From assembly GCA_002341165.1 (NCBI GenBank), contig DDNL01000079.1, positions 759-21,763 of the forward strand: DNA of 21,005 nt, in the 5' to 3' direction. Origin of the DNA: Shewanellaceae bacterium UBA2521 (GTDB taxonomy: Bacteria; Pseudomonadota; Gammaproteobacteria; Enterobacterales; Shewanellaceae). Of the stretch, positions 10,001-18,110 are shown one piece after another; positions within the stretch are counted from its first letter, which is position 1, and every line of letters starts with the position of its first letter. Below the pieces are notes generated by a model. It had not been told where the DNA came from. It made no database searches and worked only from the letters and a program-made list of their open reading frames with translations. The position numbers and the translations under genes were made by a program.

Positions 10001-10776
10001 ACAATCCAATTCGGCGTAAACAGTTGCGTTGCTGCGGGAATGTCTTCTCGTGCTACGACTTTGCCTATCACGCGATCTTTTTCCTCGGAAATATAAAACT
10101 GATACAACCAACCTATCACCTCGATACCGCCTTCGCCTGTGTCGCTGTTGCGCCAGAGGGATTCGTCTATCGTATCAATGAGATCTTTTAAAATAGAATG
10201 GGTTTGGGTGAGTTGTTCAGGTAACAGCAGATCCAACGCATCGCCTTGCGCTGCAAACACCAAAGGCAAAGCCTGATGCAACTTGTGGCACTGTGCCAAT
10301 AACAAAGTGCGATACAGCGTTTCGCGTTGATTGCCAGCTAACACCAAATCAATAATGCTATCGCGATCTAGATGTAAATCGTCAATCACTTCATTGGCAT
10401 GTTCTAAAATTTCTAAGCCTTGATCAAAGCTTGCGCATTCGGTGCGGCTTAAAACACGCAAACCATGACTTAAAAAACCATTCACTTCCATATAACGTAA
10501 TGCGGTAAAACGGTTAAACCAAGTAAAAGCGGCTTCGTTGACCAAAGCTGCATAACCGATGTCTTCAATACGTTGAATCAAGCGATTGCGCTGCGATTCA
10601 ATGTGTCTTGGGAAATTTTGACCTTCAATCAGTAAATAATCGCCTTCGCCATAAGCTCTTGCATGATCTTGTTCAGGGTTGTCGCTTAGGCCAAGCTTTT
10701 TCATTTTATTGCGTATAGCTTGCATAAAAGCTAAACGCGCCTCTGGCGCGTAAGCTTTTAGTGATGTGGTGTTCAT
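7057..10776 (-). CDS. pglX: BREX type 1 adenine-specific DNA methyltransferase PglX
   Basis: At 1239 residues this matches full-length PglX. The AdoMet-binding motif I is LDPACGSG at 317-324 and the catalytic motif IV is NPPY at 524-527, typical of N6-adenine methyltransferases. The part after motif IV (roughly residues 600-980) is expected to hold target recognition. The C-terminus has a charged, probably coiled-coil segment. PglX methylates one adenine in a non-palindromic site, marking host DNA as self. An AAGGGA box 5 nt before the ATG supports the start. The coding sequence covering about residues 610-980 is AT-richer (35% GC in each of three hand-counted 60-base lines) than the methyltransferase core (42 to 52% in two lines), with one GC-rich island near residue 660. 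This suggests a mosaic. No frameshift or stop is visible, so it appears functional. Confidence 0.97.
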   Translation of the reverse strand: MNTTSLKAYAPEARLAFMQAIRNKMKKLGLSDNPEQDHARAYGEGDYLLIEGQNFPRHIESQRNRLIQRIEDIGYAALVNEAAFTWFNRFTALRYMEVNGFLSHGLRVLSRTECASFDQGLEILEHANEVIDDLHLDRDSIIDLVLAGNQRETLYRTLLLAQCHKLHQALPLVFAAQGDALDLLLPEQLTQTHSILKDLIDTIDESLWRNSDTGEGGIEVIGWLYQFYISEEKDRVIGKVVAREDIPAATQLFTPNWIVQYLVHNSLGRQWLATYPDSPLQDSMTYYIKPAEQSDEVLAQLKAITPTSLDPETIKVLDPACGSGHILVEVYKVLRDIYLECGYLRSQIPELILSKNIFGLDIDDRAAQLASFALLMKAREDNPRLFSAGQTVPQLNIYALQSTEQLDVAKVWRNLDLDNQAQTGAMVDLFAQTSQQEELIASATHQPYLDLLYVLKEQCIDAKNLGSLIEIDPQHHACLQAFQALLVERQAHPHAPIREAVQTLLPLVNQALLLSQTYDVVVANPPYMGNKGMNKEVKVFAQKHYPNSKSDLFAMFMERGFKLLHEQGYNAQVTMQSWMFLSSYEKMRTHLLDQTTLETMLHMGNGVMKIAFGTSATVFRKLKLDSYQSSFSYCTIEDLNQQGIPNSFPVQNERLSQAQPDDFKKIPGSPIAYWLPQAALDVFKQADPIREKVQACVGLQTGNNDLFLRLWQEISLDKLELNCDDVTRSHIHQKKWFPYNKGGAFKRWYGNQDYVVNWEHDGFEIKNCKDEKGKQRSRPQNTQYYFKPQISWSDVTSSKLSFRYYPAGHMLDAACNAAFYDRPSVKYQVLSLGNSALVEYYAPILNPTMHFKVGNFNSIPAAFRDDAELEQDIQQLIDMAQQDECSFEDSYHFQQHPLLTLEQDSLNIQQAFSAYRELCDARTVCMQQLEEKNNQLIIDKSGLNEMLQSQVDLEEISLHSNPHFAFRQKDISARAHLFQSQTLVNLLSYTVGCMMGRYSLDREGLVYAHAGNEGFQDLVEEGAYATFAADADGILPLGVEEWMFEVDATTRLQDFVATVWGKEQLQDNLAFIADSLCLDAIKPQAGEHPIQTIRRYFATQFFKDHLKTYKKRPIYWLFSSGKEKAFECLVYLHRYNPATLARMRTQYVLPLLGQYENQIMLKRDLCGDDAPTVEKKRLEKEVKSLDKKVLELRQFDEKLKTLSEQKIELDLDDGVKVNYGKFGDVLAEVKQVHGQKPKS

Positions 10777-10824
10777 AAAAATCCCTTTAAAACTTAAAAT
10801 GGTGATCTGGAAATAAAGTGTCTG

Positions 10825-13800
10825 TTATTTAATACGTACTTTGTGATTAGACTGCACCGCTTGGGTCAGTTCTTGACGTAAGGCGCTTACATAATCATGA
10901 ATGTCTTGTTCCGTTTCGATATAAGGCGATTGACTCACCGAGCGATACACTTCCATAGCATGAATGGCTTTGACCTGCTTCATGACGCGGTGAATCTGTT
11001 GCGTTGGTGTGTCAACAGCACCTTGATCAGTTGCTTGTGTCGGTGCAACCTGCGTTGTGGCTTTAGATTCGCTTGGTGTATTGTGCTTTGGCTCTTGGTT
11101 TTGCGCTTGATTTTGCTTTGCAATCCAACTATTGATCACGGCTTCGGCTTGCTCTAAAGCATGATCCGCATTGGATGCAATCAATCTGATTTGCGCAATG
11201 CTGTCTTGTGTTGCTAAAGTCTGCTGCTGTTGATGTATCGACTCTAAAGCTTGCAAACCTAAACTTTCTGGAGCATGGGCTTGGCGCAATAAGTTTTCAA
11301 TATTATGCTGCGTCACACCTAAACGCTGGGCAGCTTGAGCGCGCTCTTGTTCAATACGCTGTGTATTGGCTTGGGTCAAGGTTTCAATAAGAGGTCGAAT
11401 CTGGCGTATTTTCGAATACGGTTGCGGATCCTGAGCAATGGCTTGCAGTTGCGCTAAAGCGGTTACGGCGGCATCGTCATCATTTAGAAAACCTTGATTC
11501 GCTACGATGTCGATTTCCAAAGTCTGTTTTAGCTTTTGCCATAGCGCAAATTGAAGCTCATAAAAATGCTCTAAGGTCTCAAAAACGGCAGCAAAGTCAA
11601 ACAGCTCTTGCTCTTTGTCTAGGATCTGCTCAATAAATTGATAACTGGTTTTCAGGCTCAATAACGGCGCAAACAGCTCAAGACCTTGCTCAAGTTCCAT
11701 CGCTCCTGGATAAGCACCAGAAGACGCTTTCGCTTGAAAACTTTTTAACTGCTGTACTCTTTGTTTCACTTTACTGTTGTCGTCGGCGATCATACCGTTG
11801 AACAGTTCTTTCTCACTTAGCGCGACGGTATAAAAACCAAGATCTTTCAAAATTTGATTGGCTTTGCGCAGATTAGCTTCTGATTGCTGTTTAATTTTAC
11901 GAATACGTAACTGAGCACGTTTTTGCGTTTTACTGAGATGTTCATACACCGACTTTAAAGCCACATCTTGTTGCTGTGACTGAAACTTAATTCTGTTCGC
12001 TAAACCTAAGCGCGCCAAAATTAACATCACCTCATCGGTATGCCAACCATAAGGACTGCGCGAAAAGTGTTGGCATAGATCGGCTGCGACCACAGAACGA
12101 CCGTAATCATCACTGAGCGCAATATACTTCTCAACTTCTTCAATCGCTTGAGGGTTGACCTGTTCTTGTGTTAAGTCTAAACCTGCTGAAGCTGCATCGT
12201 TTTGAATCAAAGTATGCTGTGTTTCTTGAACAATATTGCCTGCAAATGGCTTAACCCATTTCATTTTGCTGAAGGTATTTTCAATCATGTAGCAACAAGC
12301 GCTGTCAAACATCTGTTGTACTGTGCTGCCTTTGGCATCAAACACAGTGCCTAAAGCATAAAAATCGGCTTCTTTGAGCAGACGTTCTATCGACTGAATT
12401 AAAATGCGCCTTCTTTCATGATTCTCTTTTGACTTAGCTTGTTGATACTGAGCTTTGGTTGGATCTTGAGCGTGATGCTTGCGCAAGTATTTATCGGTTT
12501 GAATCCAGTGGCGCAACTCGGTAAAAAATGCACTTTCATCATGAATTTTAATGATGATTTGCTCTTGCGAGTCACGACAACAACTTTCAGCCGTGTAATC
12601 TTGATAACTCATATCCAGCGGAGAAATAATATTCAGCGGCACATCGCTATCGATGCGCGAGCCAAAAGGTTCGCTGTTACAAAAACGTGCCAAAGGAAAG
12701 TCTTGTTTATTTTCAGGATAACGGTATTTCGTTTGCCCTTTCAGTGCATGTTCAAAGATGAGGCTGCTCAGTTCTTTGTTTTCGTCCGAGACTTCAACCT
12801 GAGTATTTTTAATTTCTTTTTCCAACTCTTTTTCTTCGTTGGTTAAGAAAATATATTCACCGCTTTTACAGCTAATTAAAACATGGCGTTCTAAGACTTG
12901 TAAGCTATGTTCAATCTTGCGGCGCAAGGCTTGTTTGTCTTGGTCTATTTCATGAATACAGAGGATCACGATATGATCCAGCGTCGATTTTAACTCGTCT
13001 ACATAACGGATCATAAACAAGGTTTGTAATACCGAAATCGTAAAATCATTCACATCACTCAAATCACGCGCTTGATTGATGTCGCGCGTTACGGTTGAAT
13101 CGAGAAATTTTTGAATGGCTTCATAAAAACTATGAAAAGGAATCAAGCAATCGGTTTGCTGCTCTTTATAAGCTTTGGCTGCAACCTGAAACGCATCCAT
13201 GAGTGAGCGCTCGCCTTTACTCATATGATGGCCAGAAGCGCCTGCATTGCTGATGCCTGTGAGCACTTTTTGCATCAATTTAAATTGATAGGGTACAAAA
13301 GGGTAACTGCGACAAAAATGGTCTGCATGAGTGTAGTTTGCCCATTCGGTTTGACTGGTCTGGTCAAAACTCACTTGGCTACGAATAATATCGCCTTGCA
13401 TTTCGTAGACAGATTGAAGGTGCGTGTTCGCCTCTTCATGTTTAGTCAGTAAGCGTTTTTCAATCACTTCATGCGTTTGTGAGCTGGACAAAGAAATGCG
13501 TTCAAAACGACCTTGGATTTTAGAAAAGTCTTGCGTTTTCGAGCCTTGCATATTGCCAAGTACCGCATCAATATCTTCTTGAGACGTTACCACAATCCAT
13601 GCTTTACCACCGCATTGCGTGCCTAAGTTTTCGGTGATGGTTTGCAGCTTTAACATCATTTTGGTGTTGTGACCGATAAACTGACCGACTTCATCAACAA
13701 AAAACAACAAACGACGGTCTGCATCTTGCTCAAGGTATTCACTCACCCATTTGCAAAAACTTTGAATATCAAGCGAGAAGTTACTCTCAAGACGCTCGAC

Positions 13801-14499
13801 CCATTGCATCGCTGAAGATTCTGCTTGGCCTGTTGCTTGTGCAAGTGCTTGAGCCATATCATCGCGATAAAAGTCATAAGCAACACGTTGATCAAACCAT
13901 GTCTCGCCTGTGATCTGCGCAAAAGCTTCATGAAAAGCCTTTAACTTGCCTTTTGCATCTAACTCACGTTCAAGATGAGCAATATGTGCATGATCGCCTG
14001 AATAGCCTAATTGCTTGTTAAAGACTTTAAGAAAGACTTTTAAAATGGCATCTTCTTTGTCGCCTGTATTGGCTTGGCTATCAATATTGAACAAAATCAC
14101 TTTATTATGCTTTTGAATGGCCTTTTCAATGTCGCCAACGAGCATGGGTTCGTCTTGCAACTTTTCGGTAAAAAAATCAAAGGCATTGCGTTCTTGCCCT
14201 TGATGTTGTGTGATTCTGTTTTCGAGTAAGTAAGATAAAATTTTAATAAAATGTGATTTACCGCTACCGAAAAAACCTGAGACCCAAATACCTGATTTAC
14301 CTGTAATGGAAGCCTGTTTGGGATCGTAAACCGAAGGCATGTAATATTTAAAAAAACTTTCAATGTGGCCTTTGAGTTCGTCTGTAATGATGTACTCATC
14401 AAGCTCAACAAAAACGGTTTCGTGTTCTGTTTGGTCGGCTTTCACAACACCATTGATAGGTCGTGTAATCTCTTTTTGAAAAATATCTTGAATGTCCAT
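10825..14499 (-). CDS. brxC: BREX type 1 P-loop ATPase BrxC
   Basis: This is a 1224-residue protein with Walker A GFFGSGKS at residues 75-82 and Walker B LLFFVDEV at 264-271. Long helical, coiled-coil-like segments (for example around 860-900) follow. A Gln/Thr/Pro-rich low-complexity linker (about 1128-1169) comes next, then a short conserved tail. BrxC is the large ATPase common to BREX systems (PglY is the equivalent in type 2) and is essential for defence. It probably acts on or near DNA with PglX and BrxB, though its exact work is unknown. The gene is 24 bp downstream of brxB and 48 bp upstream of pglX. The Walker motifs and length suggest an intact gene. Confidence 0.97.
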   Translation of the reverse strand: MDIQDIFQKEITRPINGVVKADQTEHETVFVELDEYIITDELKGHIESFFKYYMPSVYDPKQASITGKSGIWVSGFFGSGKSHFIKILSYLLENRITQHQGQERNAFDFFTEKLQDEPMLVGDIEKAIQKHNKVILFNIDSQANTGDKEDAILKVFLKVFNKQLGYSGDHAHIAHLERELDAKGKLKAFHEAFAQITGETWFDQRVAYDFYRDDMAQALAQATGQAESSAMQWVERLESNFSLDIQSFCKWVSEYLEQDADRRLLFFVDEVGQFIGHNTKMMLKLQTITENLGTQCGGKAWIVVTSQEDIDAVLGNMQGSKTQDFSKIQGRFERISLSSSQTHEVIEKRLLTKHEEANTHLQSVYEMQGDIIRSQVSFDQTSQTEWANYTHADHFCRSYPFVPYQFKLMQKVLTGISNAGASGHHMSKGERSLMDAFQVAAKAYKEQQTDCLIPFHSFYEAIQKFLDSTVTRDINQARDLSDVNDFTISVLQTLFMIRYVDELKSTLDHIVILCIHEIDQDKQALRRKIEHSLQVLERHVLISCKSGEYIFLTNEEKELEKEIKNTQVEVSDENKELSSLIFEHALKGQTKYRYPENKQDFPLARFCNSEPFGSRIDSDVPLNIISPLDMSYQDYTAESCCRDSQEQIIIKIHDESAFFTELRHWIQTDKYLRKHHAQDPTKAQYQQAKSKENHERRRILIQSIERLLKEADFYALGTVFDAKGSTVQQMFDSACCYMIENTFSKMKWVKPFAGNIVQETQHTLIQNDAASAGLDLTQEQVNPQAIEEVEKYIALSDDYGRSVVAADLCQHFSRSPYGWHTDEVMLILARLGLANRIKFQSQQQDVALKSVYEHLSKTQKRAQLRIRKIKQQSEANLRKANQILKDLGFYTVALSEKELFNGMIADDNSKVKQRVQQLKSFQAKASSGAYPGAMELEQGLELFAPLLSLKTSYQFIEQILDKEQELFDFAAVFETLEHFYELQFALWQKLKQTLEIDIVANQGFLNDDDAAVTALAQLQAIAQDPQPYSKIRQIRPLIETLTQANTQRIEQERAQAAQRLGVTQHNIENLLRQAHAPESLGLQALESIHQQQQTLATQDSIAQIRLIASNADHALEQAEAVINSWIAKQNQAQNQEPKHNTPSESKATTQVAPTQATDQGAVDTPTQQIHRVMKQVKAIHAMEVYRSVSQSPYIETEQDIHDYVSALRQELTQAVQSNHKVRIK

Positions 14500-14523
14500 A
14501 TTAAGTTCCGTGAAATGCAGTGA

Positions 14524-15120
14524 TTAAGGTATGAGCTTAAAAGCGCGATAATAGTGATTGGAATCTATATTGCCAAAGGGCTTGAGCGTCACACCGTCAT
14601 ATTGTCCTGGGTAAAATAAAACTGTGGGAATATCTTGTAACTTAGCGTGCAATGCATTGAGTAAACCATGGCCCCTGACCATAGGCCACGTACTACCCAA
14701 ACCATGAATTAAAATAAATTTGCATTGGGTTATGTCAATCTGTTGCATCATAAAGTCAGCAACACGATTTTGATCCAGCACGCCTGTTAGTGCTTTAAAC
14801 AAAGCTTCATCACCACGCTGCTTTTGCATAGCAAATGCTTTGTCGAGTAAGTTTCTTTCCTTGAGGAGTGCGATCATCATTTCAAATACATGAATGCTCG
14901 CAAAAGAAGGTGACGTGCTGTCATCGCGACGTTTTAACTTATCGGTAAGTGTAGAGAGGTAATCTCGCATCATTAATTCATATTGAGCTGGATAATCAAA
15001 AATATAAAAGCCTATTTCTCCACCTAACTTTTGATTTTTCTGAAACGCTTCACTTTCTAATTTATCTTGTATTTGATCCAACCGCTGTTGTAACTGTTTC
15101 ATTTGCTGTAAATCTTGCAT
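14524..15120 (-). CDS. brxB: BREX type 1 protein BrxB (DUF1788)
   Basis: The 198-residue protein is of the usual BrxB length. It has a helical, coiled-coil-prone N-terminus (Gln/Leu-rich, residues 1-35), then a mixed fold with a segment reading FILIHGLGSTWP near residues 134-145 and a C-terminal FYPGQYDG. These are familiar from BrxB family members. It has no recognisable catalytic motif. BrxB is required in characterised type 1 systems, with unknown biochemistry. It starts 8 bp after the brxA stop codon, and its GGAG box lies within the end of brxA, so the two are probably translationally coupled. Confidence 0.93.
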   Translation of the reverse strand: MQDLQQMKQLQQRLDQIQDKLESEAFQKNQKLGGEIGFYIFDYPAQYELMMRDYLSTLTDKLKRRDDSTSPSFASIHVFEMMIALLKERNLLDKAFAMQKQRGDEALFKALTGVLDQNRVADFMMQQIDITQCKFILIHGLGSTWPMVRGHGLLNALHAKLQDIPTVLFYPGQYDGVTLKPFGNIDSNHYYRAFKLIP

Positions 15121-15128
15121 AAATAAAA

Positions 15129-15722
15129 TTAAGGCTCCATTGCTTGAATAATGTCATAACGATTCAGATCACCGAGTAAAGTCTTCACTTCAGGCAGCAA
15201 ATACACATGCATGAGGCGCTTATTACGTGTATTTTCGATATAACCTGCATCAGCAAGAATTTTAAATGCAACCTGACTCATTTTGTAAACCGATGACTCT
15301 GTCATGGTATTGAGTTCTGGATGCAACCTGACACGCTCTTCCCAAAAATATTGCCAATCGCTCTTCGCTAACGACTCTCTATACATGCGTTTTGCATCCG
15401 CAAAGGTGTAACGCATAAAATCAGCTAATATCTTTGAATTGATCAGTGTTGCTGCAAACATAAGTTGGATAATTTCGTCAGAATGACCTTGCGCAAGTTG
15501 ATGTAAAAAAGAAGTATTGAGACCTTCTAGTCTTTTTCTAATTGTTGCTGCATTGCGCTTTGCAGAAGCAATCGAACTTTTTTGTAAAATATTTTGTACA
15601 GAAATCGCATGATGCCATTTCTCTGTAGAAGGCTTTTGAAGGAGTAAGTCAGCAATAAGCTGGCTTTCTCTTATCATTAAACTACCTCCAATTAAGTCAC
15701 CTAAATAACTTCTATGGTTCAT
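15129..15722 (-). CDS. brxA: BREX type 1 protein BrxA (DUF1819), first gene of the operon
   Basis: This is a 197-residue, mainly helical protein matching BrxA in size, operon position and its N-terminal stretch GGSLMIRESQLIADLLL. BrxA proteins are described as small DNA-binding proteins with a NusB-like fold. Two starts compete. The ATG at 15722 keeps the N-terminal residues that BrxA relatives share. An internal ATG at 15677 (residue 16) has a perfect GGAGG box (15685-15689) 7 nt before it. I keep the upstream start because the codons making that GGAGG encode the conserved Gly-Gly pair, but a shorter product from the inner start is possible. Confidence 0.93.
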   Translation of the reverse strand: MNHRSYLGDLIGGSLMIRESQLIADLLLQKPSTEKWHHAISVQNILQKSSIASAKRNAATIRKRLEGLNTSFLHQLAQGHSDEIIQLMFAATLINSKILADFMRYTFADAKRMYRESLAKSDWQYFWEERVRLHPELNTMTESSVYKMSQVAFKILADAGYIENTRNKRLMHVYLLPEVKTLLGDLNRYDIIQAMEP

Positions 15723-15767
15723 GGAAAGGTTGCCCTCGTAAATCTAAAAAACTCAATTAAACTAACA

Positions 15768-15796
15768 CTTATATAAATAAAAGCAATATTTTTTAA
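15768..15796 (-). promoter_or_regulatory. Candidate sigma-70 promoter for the BREX operon
   Basis: On the minus strand, TTAAAA (15796-15791) and TATAAG (15773-15768) are spaced by 17 bp, placing the start of transcription about 40 nt before brxA. The -10 is good (5 of 6) and the -35 is moderate (4 of 6). The surroundings are AT-rich, so this is tentative. Confidence 0.35.
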
Positions 15797-16192
15797 TCAC
15801 TTATTATGTTGTTTGCTTTCAGTCAAATAAAAAAATGAGCGAATAGCATGAGTATGAGAGGTTGAATCTTGATTTATGCTTTATTGAACTGAGAGAGGTT
15901 TTTAGCGAGGTTGCGAAATGGCAGATAGAATGATTTGGCCTTGAAATGATATTTTTTCTTGTCTCAATTCATACACAGTATCATTCTGTTTGCTACAGGA
16001 TTAAGTTCTAACTCACCTTGTCTTATACTTACCTATTTTTTATCAGATGAGTTGTTCAAAGAAGAAAAGAGAAAAGAAGTGAAGTGAAGATAAGCTTTAA
16101 ATGTGGACTATGTTTTGATTTTATTTAACTCAATTTCTTAATTATTACATGTATATTTTATGATATCGATTTGTTATAAATAAAAATATAAT
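15797..16192. other. AT-rich intergenic spacer between divergent brxA and the hydrolase gene
   Basis: I see no gene here in either direction. It contains a purine-rich tract around 16056-16090 built of GAAGAAAAGAG and AAGTGAAGTG-like steps. No strong inverted repeat or regulator gene is evident; in particular, no WYL-type BREX regulator gene (brxR) is adjacent to brxA. Confidence 0.6.
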
Positions 16193-16221
16193 TTTACAAG
16201 CTTTACAGCGTTGCTTATATT
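16193..16221 (+). promoter_or_regulatory. Sigma-70-like promoter for the alpha/beta hydrolase gene
   Basis: TTTACA (16193-16198, 5 of 6 to TTGACA) and TATATT (16216-16221, 5 of 6 to TATAAT) are separated by exactly 17 bp. The implied transcription start near 16228 leaves a leader of about 29 nt before the ATG at 16257. Confidence 0.55.
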
Positions 16222-16256
16222 CTAAGCTCCTAAACAACTAGAATGATATAAAAAAT

Positions 16257-17753
16257 ATGAAAAAATTTAAATTAAAATCAAGTTTTTTACTTCTCTCTGT
16301 CATTTTCAGTCATTGTACACTTTCTATGGAAAGTAAAGATGCGGATATAGACCAATACAAAAATTTCTTGCAAAAAAGATTTGTAAATAAAGGAGATAAA
16401 GCACCTCCAAACTATGCTATTGGGCAATTTAAATCGAATACATACCGTCATGAAACTCAAGCAGGTGCCGAACAGGTCTCATTGACTTATATTCAGGTTG
16501 AGCCAGAAAAGCCAAGCGCTACACAACATAAAAAATATCTATTTATGATCGAAGGTGGTCCAGGCTCAGAAGGCGTTTTATTTGTCCGTAATCACTGGAA
16601 TCAATTACCCCAATCTGTCAAAGATAACTTTACCGTGGTAGGTATAAACCCTAGAGGTACTTATTTGAGTGCTTTTTATGATGAGCTCTTTGATGCGTGT
16701 GAGGTCGATCACAGCGGAAACTATACCAAAAGTTACGATTTAAACTGTGATTACCAAAAGTTTTTGCATCCAGAGTTACTCAGCACCAATCACCTTGTGC
16801 ATGATATCGGCTCATTAGTTAAAAAGCTGGATATTCAACAAGATGACGATTTATATGTGATGGGTCGCTCTTATGGAACGCGTGTAGCCGCTTTATTTGC
16901 TATGGAAGATGAAAAAAATAAAAATAAGAGATTAGTTGATGGCGTTATACTGGACTCGCCTATGTCGTCAAAAAATCAAACGTACGATAATTTAGTTAAA
17001 GAGATGGCTGAAGAAAAGAGAAATCATCCTGAACAGCCAGACAATGATGCTGAAGAGCCGGAAAGATGCTTTGGAAAATTCACAAAAAAAGATTGGTCAA
17101 CTGTTTTTAAACACTTTAGAAATGAAGCACGTCATAACTCGGAGATATTAAATATATATCCAGATTGCAATATGCAGGACTATGAAACAGGATTCCATGA
17201 TCTTATATCTGAGAGTTATGTCGGAAATTATGGAATAGTCGCTTTAGTGGATATGACAAAGAAAGTTAAATCTGAAAGCATCACCAAGACTTTGAATGAC
17301 ATATTGAAGATAGCCAAATCCGATGAGAACAAGATATCTGATGATGAAGGCTTTGATGTCGAAAAATATAAAGATTGGAAAAACTTTAATCCTGATCCCA
17401 TTCAAGATATTCAACTGTCCAACACGCCTGTACTGATGATAACCAGTGATCAGGAAATACAAACACCTTTTAAGTGGTCTATAGATATGGCAAAAGATAC
17501 GCACGCAACGAAAGTGGGTATCCACTCGGCTGAAACCTTTATCTTGTGTTATCACCAATCTAATGTGCATGCACCTTTATTCTTCTTCGACAAATACGCA
17601 TCAAAAGAAGTAAAAAACAAATCGAAAATAGGTTATGTTTCAATGAGTCAAATAGAAAGCGGTCAAAAAAGATGTAGTGCGCTCAATCAACAAGAAACCT
17701 CTTTGAAACCTATGGACGAAGTTGAAAAGTTTCTAGGTATGCGCACAAAATGA
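16257..17753 (+). CDS. Exported alpha/beta hydrolase, proline iminopeptidase/TAP-like (S33-type)
   Basis: This 498-residue protein starts with a Lys-rich n-region and a hydrophobic core (residues 9-18), i.e. a signal peptide. Cys20 does not sit in a good lipobox, so secretion or periplasmic location is likelier than lipidation. The hydrolase core has EGGPG (99-103), matching the HGGPG oxyanion-loop motif of prolyl iminopeptidases. The nucleophile elbow GRSYG (203-207) has Ser205. A C-terminal PVLMITSDQE (391-400) provides Asp398, and His433 or His438 is the probable catalytic His. Substrate cannot be read from sequence; a peptidase or esterase are both possible. No clear Shine-Dalgarno box precedes the ATG. 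The gene is divergent from BREX and probably functionally independent of it. Its last 26 codons are duplicated at 19774-19854. Confidence 0.82.
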   Translation: MKKFKLKSSFLLLSVIFSHCTLSMESKDADIDQYKNFLQKRFVNKGDKAPPNYAIGQFKSNTYRHETQAGAEQVSLTYIQVEPEKPSATQHKKYLFMIEGGPGSEGVLFVRNHWNQLPQSVKDNFTVVGINPRGTYLSAFYDELFDACEVDHSGNYTKSYDLNCDYQKFLHPELLSTNHLVHDIGSLVKKLDIQQDDDLYVMGRSYGTRVAALFAMEDEKNKNKRLVDGVILDSPMSSKNQTYDNLVKEMAEEKRNHPEQPDNDAEEPERCFGKFTKKDWSTVFKHFRNEARHNSEILNIYPDCNMQDYETGFHDLISESYVGNYGIVALVDMTKKVKSESITKTLNDILKIAKSDENKISDDEGFDVEKYKDWKNFNPDPIQDIQLSNTPVLMITSDQEIQTPFKWSIDMAKDTHATKVGIHSAETFILCYHQSNVHAPLFFFDKYASKEVKNKSKIGYVSMSQIESGQKRCSALNQQETSLKPMDEVEKFLGMRTK

Positions 17754-17854
17754 CATAAAGCGAAAGAAAAAAATGAAGTGATCAAACCACCTTTACGGTG
17801 GTTTTTTTAGAGCAAAACCAAGCTGCTTCTCATATCAGCAGTTGAAAAGGCTTT
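17673..17854 (+). repeat. Direct repeat copy A: 3' end of hydrolase gene plus terminator
   Basis: This segment, covering hydrolase codons 473-498, the stop and the following terminator region, recurs at 19774-19956. The 81 coding bases differ at two positions by hand count. The roughly 100 downstream bases differ at about ten positions plus one indel, and weaker similarity continues for some 25 bp beyond. Confidence 0.93.
17785..17808 (+). terminator. Rho-independent terminator of the hydrolase gene
   Basis: A 7-bp stem AACCACC / GGTGGTT (17785-17791 with 17797-17803) with a 5-nt loop is followed by an uninterrupted T run through 17808. It begins 31 nt after the hydrolase stop codon. Confidence 0.9.
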
Positions 17855-18110
17855 GTGGATTAAGCTTAACTCAATCTACTTTGTTGTGTTGGGCTTTACT
17901 TTAGACGCTATTTTACATATTTAATTTATTTGCTTATATTTATTAACAATAAATGCCACTTTCGAATAAATATGGTTTTTTAATTCATAACTTTTTAAAA
18001 TCATCTATTTATAATAGCTTCAATAGCAAAATATTAACTTTTTTGCTTAATTCCATATACCAAAAAAAATATTTATTATTCATAAAAAGGTAACTATTCG
18101 GATTTTATTG
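17855..18110. other. Very AT-rich spacer before the HTH gene pair
   Basis: No open frame or stable structure stands out. The stretch must carry the promoter for the two HTH genes, but it is so AT-rich that many hexamer pairs fit loosely and I cannot choose one. Confidence 0.5.

Noticed and set aside
12439..12846. A 135-codon plus-strand frame inside brxC
   Set aside because: It is antisense to a well-conserved protein, with no initiation signal. Its length is explained by the codon bias of the opposite strand.
16040..16095. Short similarity (ATGAGTTGTTC) shared with the region before the HTH pseudogene at 20733
   Set aside because: Only 11 bases match and the flanks differ, which is expected by chance in a window of this size.
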